A stretch of DNA of 27,854 nucleotides, from contig CAZOOR010000032.1 of the NCBI GenBank assembly GCA_964581505.1, positions 1-27,854 of the forward strand, given 5' to 3'. The notes below the pieces were generated by a model. It had not been told where the DNA came from and did no database searches. It saw only the letters and a program-made list of their open reading frames with translations. Origin of the DNA: CAZOOR01 sp964581505. GTDB lineage: Bacteria; Bacteroidota; Ignavibacteria; Kapaibacteriales; UBA2268. The position numbers were made by a program, and so were the translations under genes. Shown here one piece after another: positions 25,928-27,854 of the stretch (positions are counted from its first letter, which is position 1; each line of letters opens with the position of its first letter).

Positions 25928-27721
25928 ATGAAAAGTATTAAAAATTTAGTTTTAATTCTCATTGCTATTGTGGCAATACCGCAGAGTATTTTTGCAAAGT
26001 GGGAAAAACCGGAGACAGGAACAGAGGGTGCAATTACATCAATTGTTTCATTGGATAATAAACTATATGCCGGTTCTACAACAAACGGAGTTTATATTTC
26101 CGCAAATAATGGTAGTCAGTGGATTGAGTGGAAAACAGGACTTCCGACAAATGGTTTAAATGTTCAATCTCTTGTAGTTTGTGCAAATTCCGTTTATGCC
26201 GGAACTAACGGTGGAGGTATATACAAGTTAAATACAAGTAAGAATAAATGGGAGCCTATGAATGAAGGATTAGGCAATTTGTATATCTATTCACTTGCCG
26301 CAGAGGGTGATAATATTTATGCCGTTACTGATGAGTCTGGTGTATATATGTCCTCTGATAGAGGTAAAACATGGCGAAGTATTAATAACGGAGATATCAT
26401 CGGTATTCTTCTTTTTACGGTAAGCGTGAAAAATGGAACTGTTTATGCAGGTGGGCAATACGGAGATGTCTATACTACATCAGATAAGGGAGTAACTTGG
26501 AATAATATTAAATCGGGCGATTTGTTTTATAATGTAAAGTCAATTGCATTTAATAATGAAATGATTCTCGTTGGAACTGCATCAGGTGTTGTTCTTTCTG
26601 AAAATAAGGGTAAGACTTGGAAAATGGTTAATTCCGGAATAAAGAATACGGATATTACTTATGTTGGTTTTAACGGAAAATATCTTTATGCGGCTTCAAA
26701 AGGTGGCGGTATTTGCATTAGTAATAATAATGGAGAATCTTGGATTACGATTAATGAAGGTCTTCCTGATTTGAATGTAAATACATTTGCATTTAATTCG
26801 GAATATATTTTTGCAGGTACTCAGTATAATTCAATTGCACGGAGGAAACTTAGTGAAATCATTATTCCTGAAGTTAAGCCACCGCTTCTCGTTTTGCCTG
26901 AAAATGATAATCCTGCTGTAAGTCCTGAGGTTTTATTCTCTTGGAAAGAATCGCAAGGTTCGAAATTTTATTTCATTCAGGTAGCTTTATCGGAAAATTT
27001 TGATAATCCTATTTTCCGAAAAGATACAATAAAGACAACGACTATCAAACAAAAATTGGAAAAAGGTCGCAAGTATTACTGGAGGGTTGCCGCCATTGAC
27101 GATAAAAATGAACGTAAATGGTCGGAAGTTTGGTCTTTTACTACACGGGATGATTTAACGCGTTCCAAATTAATAAAACCGGCAAATAAAGCAAATGGAG
27201 TAGCAATACCTGTTTCTTTTGTTTGGTCTAAATCAAAAGGTGTTTCATATTATAAGGTTCAAATTTCAAAAGACAAAAAATTTGAAGAACTTCTTGTCAA
27301 TCGTAAAATTGACAATGATACTACTTTTGTTTACAAGAAATTTGAAATAGGGAAAAAGTATTATTGGTATGTAGTATCTGTAGGATTTGATAACTCAAAA
27401 ATGATTAGCGACACTTTTTCTTTCACAACAGGCACAGCATCTGTCTTTGAATATGCAAATAATAACAATGGTTATGTATCTCTTTATCCAAATCCCGTTA
27501 ATACTCATATAACGTTGCAGATTAATTTTAAAGCCACAAATGCTGATATTGCAATTATTTCTACTGCGGGAACAGTACTTGCCAACGTATATGATGGAAT
27601 ACTTACTAATGGTTTTGAGTTGCATCTTGATAAATATATTAAATCTCTTCCATCTGCCTTGTACTATATTCGTATTAATTCAAAGGAGAGAAGATTGATA
27701 GTTCCTTTCATTAAGAATTAG
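25928..27721 (+). CDS. Secreted Asp-box propeller / Fn3-like protein with T9SS sorting domain
   Basis: The 597-residue protein begins with a signal peptide (MKSIKNLVLILIAIVAIP, cut near IFA, residue 23). Residues 30-305 are a beta-propeller of repeated blades, each ending in an Asp-box-like turn: SANNGSQW (58), SSDRGKTW (142), TSDKGVTW (184), SENKGKTW (224) and SNNNGESW (265), with a degenerate LNTSKNKW at 101. Such folds occur in sialidase-like and Ycf48-like proteins, but I see no sialidase catalytic set, so binding is likelier than catalysis. Two Fn3-like modules follow (about 318-410 and 412-505), each with a YYWRV or YYWYV strand. The sorting domain is about 515-597 (VSLYPNPVNTHITLQI). 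It probably acts on the cell surface; the ligand is unknown. A strong hairpin closes the unit. Confidence 0.9.
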   Translation: MKSIKNLVLILIAIVAIPQSIFAKWEKPETGTEGAITSIVSLDNKLYAGSTTNGVYISANNGSQWIEWKTGLPTNGLNVQSLVVCANSVYAGTNGGGIYKLNTSKNKWEPMNEGLGNLYIYSLAAEGDNIYAVTDESGVYMSSDRGKTWRSINNGDIIGILLFTVSVKNGTVYAGGQYGDVYTTSDKGVTWNNIKSGDLFYNVKSIAFNNEMILVGTASGVVLSENKGKTWKMVNSGIKNTDITYVGFNGKYLYAASKGGGICISNNNGESWITINEGLPDLNVNTFAFNSEYIFAGTQYNSIARRKLSEIIIPEVKPPLLVLPENDNPAVSPEVLFSWKESQGSKFYFIQVALSENFDNPIFRKDTIKTTTIKQKLEKGRKYYWRVAAIDDKNERKWSEVWSFTTRDDLTRSKLIKPANKANGVAIPVSFVWSKSKGVSYYKVQISKDKKFEELLVNRKIDNDTTFVYKKFEIGKKYYWYVVSVGFDNSKMISDTFSFTTGTASVFEYANNNNGYVSLYPNPVNTHITLQINFKATNADIAIISTAGTVLANVYDGILTNGFELHLDKYIKSLPSALYYIRINSKERRLIVPFIKN

Positions 27722-27744
27722 CATAGTATTATAAGATTTAAAAT

Positions 27745-27777
27745 AATGGCTGTCTGCTCAAATAGACAGCCATTTTT
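27745..27777. terminator. Strong hairpin terminator, possibly bidirectional
   Basis: AATGGCTGTCT (27745-27755) pairs perfectly with AGACAGCCATT (27764-27774) around an 8-base loop, followed by a T-run on the plus strand. It lies 23 bases after the propeller gene. The A-rich flank before it would give a T-rich tail on the minus strand, so it could also serve a convergent gene. Confidence 0.88.
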
Positions 27778-27854
27778 ATATTTATAACATAAGAATAGAA
27801 AACAAAAAGGCTGATGTTTACAAATCCAATACCGCAACCACTAATGTCATTCCT
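27778..27854. other. Window end without an identifiable gene
   Basis: No plus-strand gene starts here. On the minus strand a frame open from the edge ends at a TAA at 27818-27820 (last residues MTLVVAVLDL). It is only a dozen codons, too short to identify, though a convergent gene would fit the two-way terminator. Confidence 0.25.

Overview
The window reads as chromosomal DNA from an AT-rich member of the FCB superphylum: Bacteroidota or a neighbouring lineage such as Ignavibacteria, Kapabacteria or Chlorobiota. Five gene products pair an N-terminal signal peptide with a C-terminal sorting domain of the type IX secretion system (T9SS). Most starts lack a strong Shine-Dalgarno sequence, and the SMC and histidine kinase carry motif variants I associate with this group. 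Real genes end in TAA, TGA or TAG, so the code is standard. The finer phylum assignment is a guess. I see no tRNA, rRNA, CRISPR array, transposase, phage gene or attachment site.

Layout. 1-5.2 kb (+): a giant secreted T9SS protein closed by a clear terminator, then a HIT-family nucleotide-binding protein. 5.2-8.0 kb (+): a secreted GH31 alpha-glucosidase/transglucosylase broken by one in-frame TAA just before its catalytic nucleophile. 8.05-11.0 kb (-): uvrA, convergent with the GH31 gene. 11.1-15.5 kb (-): a second giant T9SS protein with an IgGFc-binding-like N-terminus and repeated Ig-like modules, with its own terminator. 15.5-15.76 kb: an AT-rich divergent promoter region. 15.8-18.1 kb (+): a secreted M14 zinc carboxypeptidase. 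18.2-22.2 kb (+): a compact run of yigZ-like, panC, hisS and a membrane histidine kinase, with gaps of 2, 18 and 0 bases. 22.3-25.8 kb (+): smc. 25.9-27.7 kb (+): a secreted Asp-box propeller / Fn3-like T9SS protein, closed by a strong hairpin terminator.

How the genes fit together. The housekeeping genes (DNA repair, chromosome organisation, translation, pantothenate synthesis, protein of the IMPACT family) are interleaved with exported proteins for surface adhesion, polysaccharide processing and peptide degradation. That suits a surface-active heterotroph. No T9SS machinery gene lies here, so the cargo depends on a secretion system encoded elsewhere.

I found no convincing new multi-gene defence or mobile system; the window looks like ordinary core chromosome. 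The points most worth a second look are the GH31 nonsense codon, the SMC Q-loop substitution, the histidine kinase with a Gln in its H-box directly abutting hisS, and the two giant cargo proteins with large unassigned regions.
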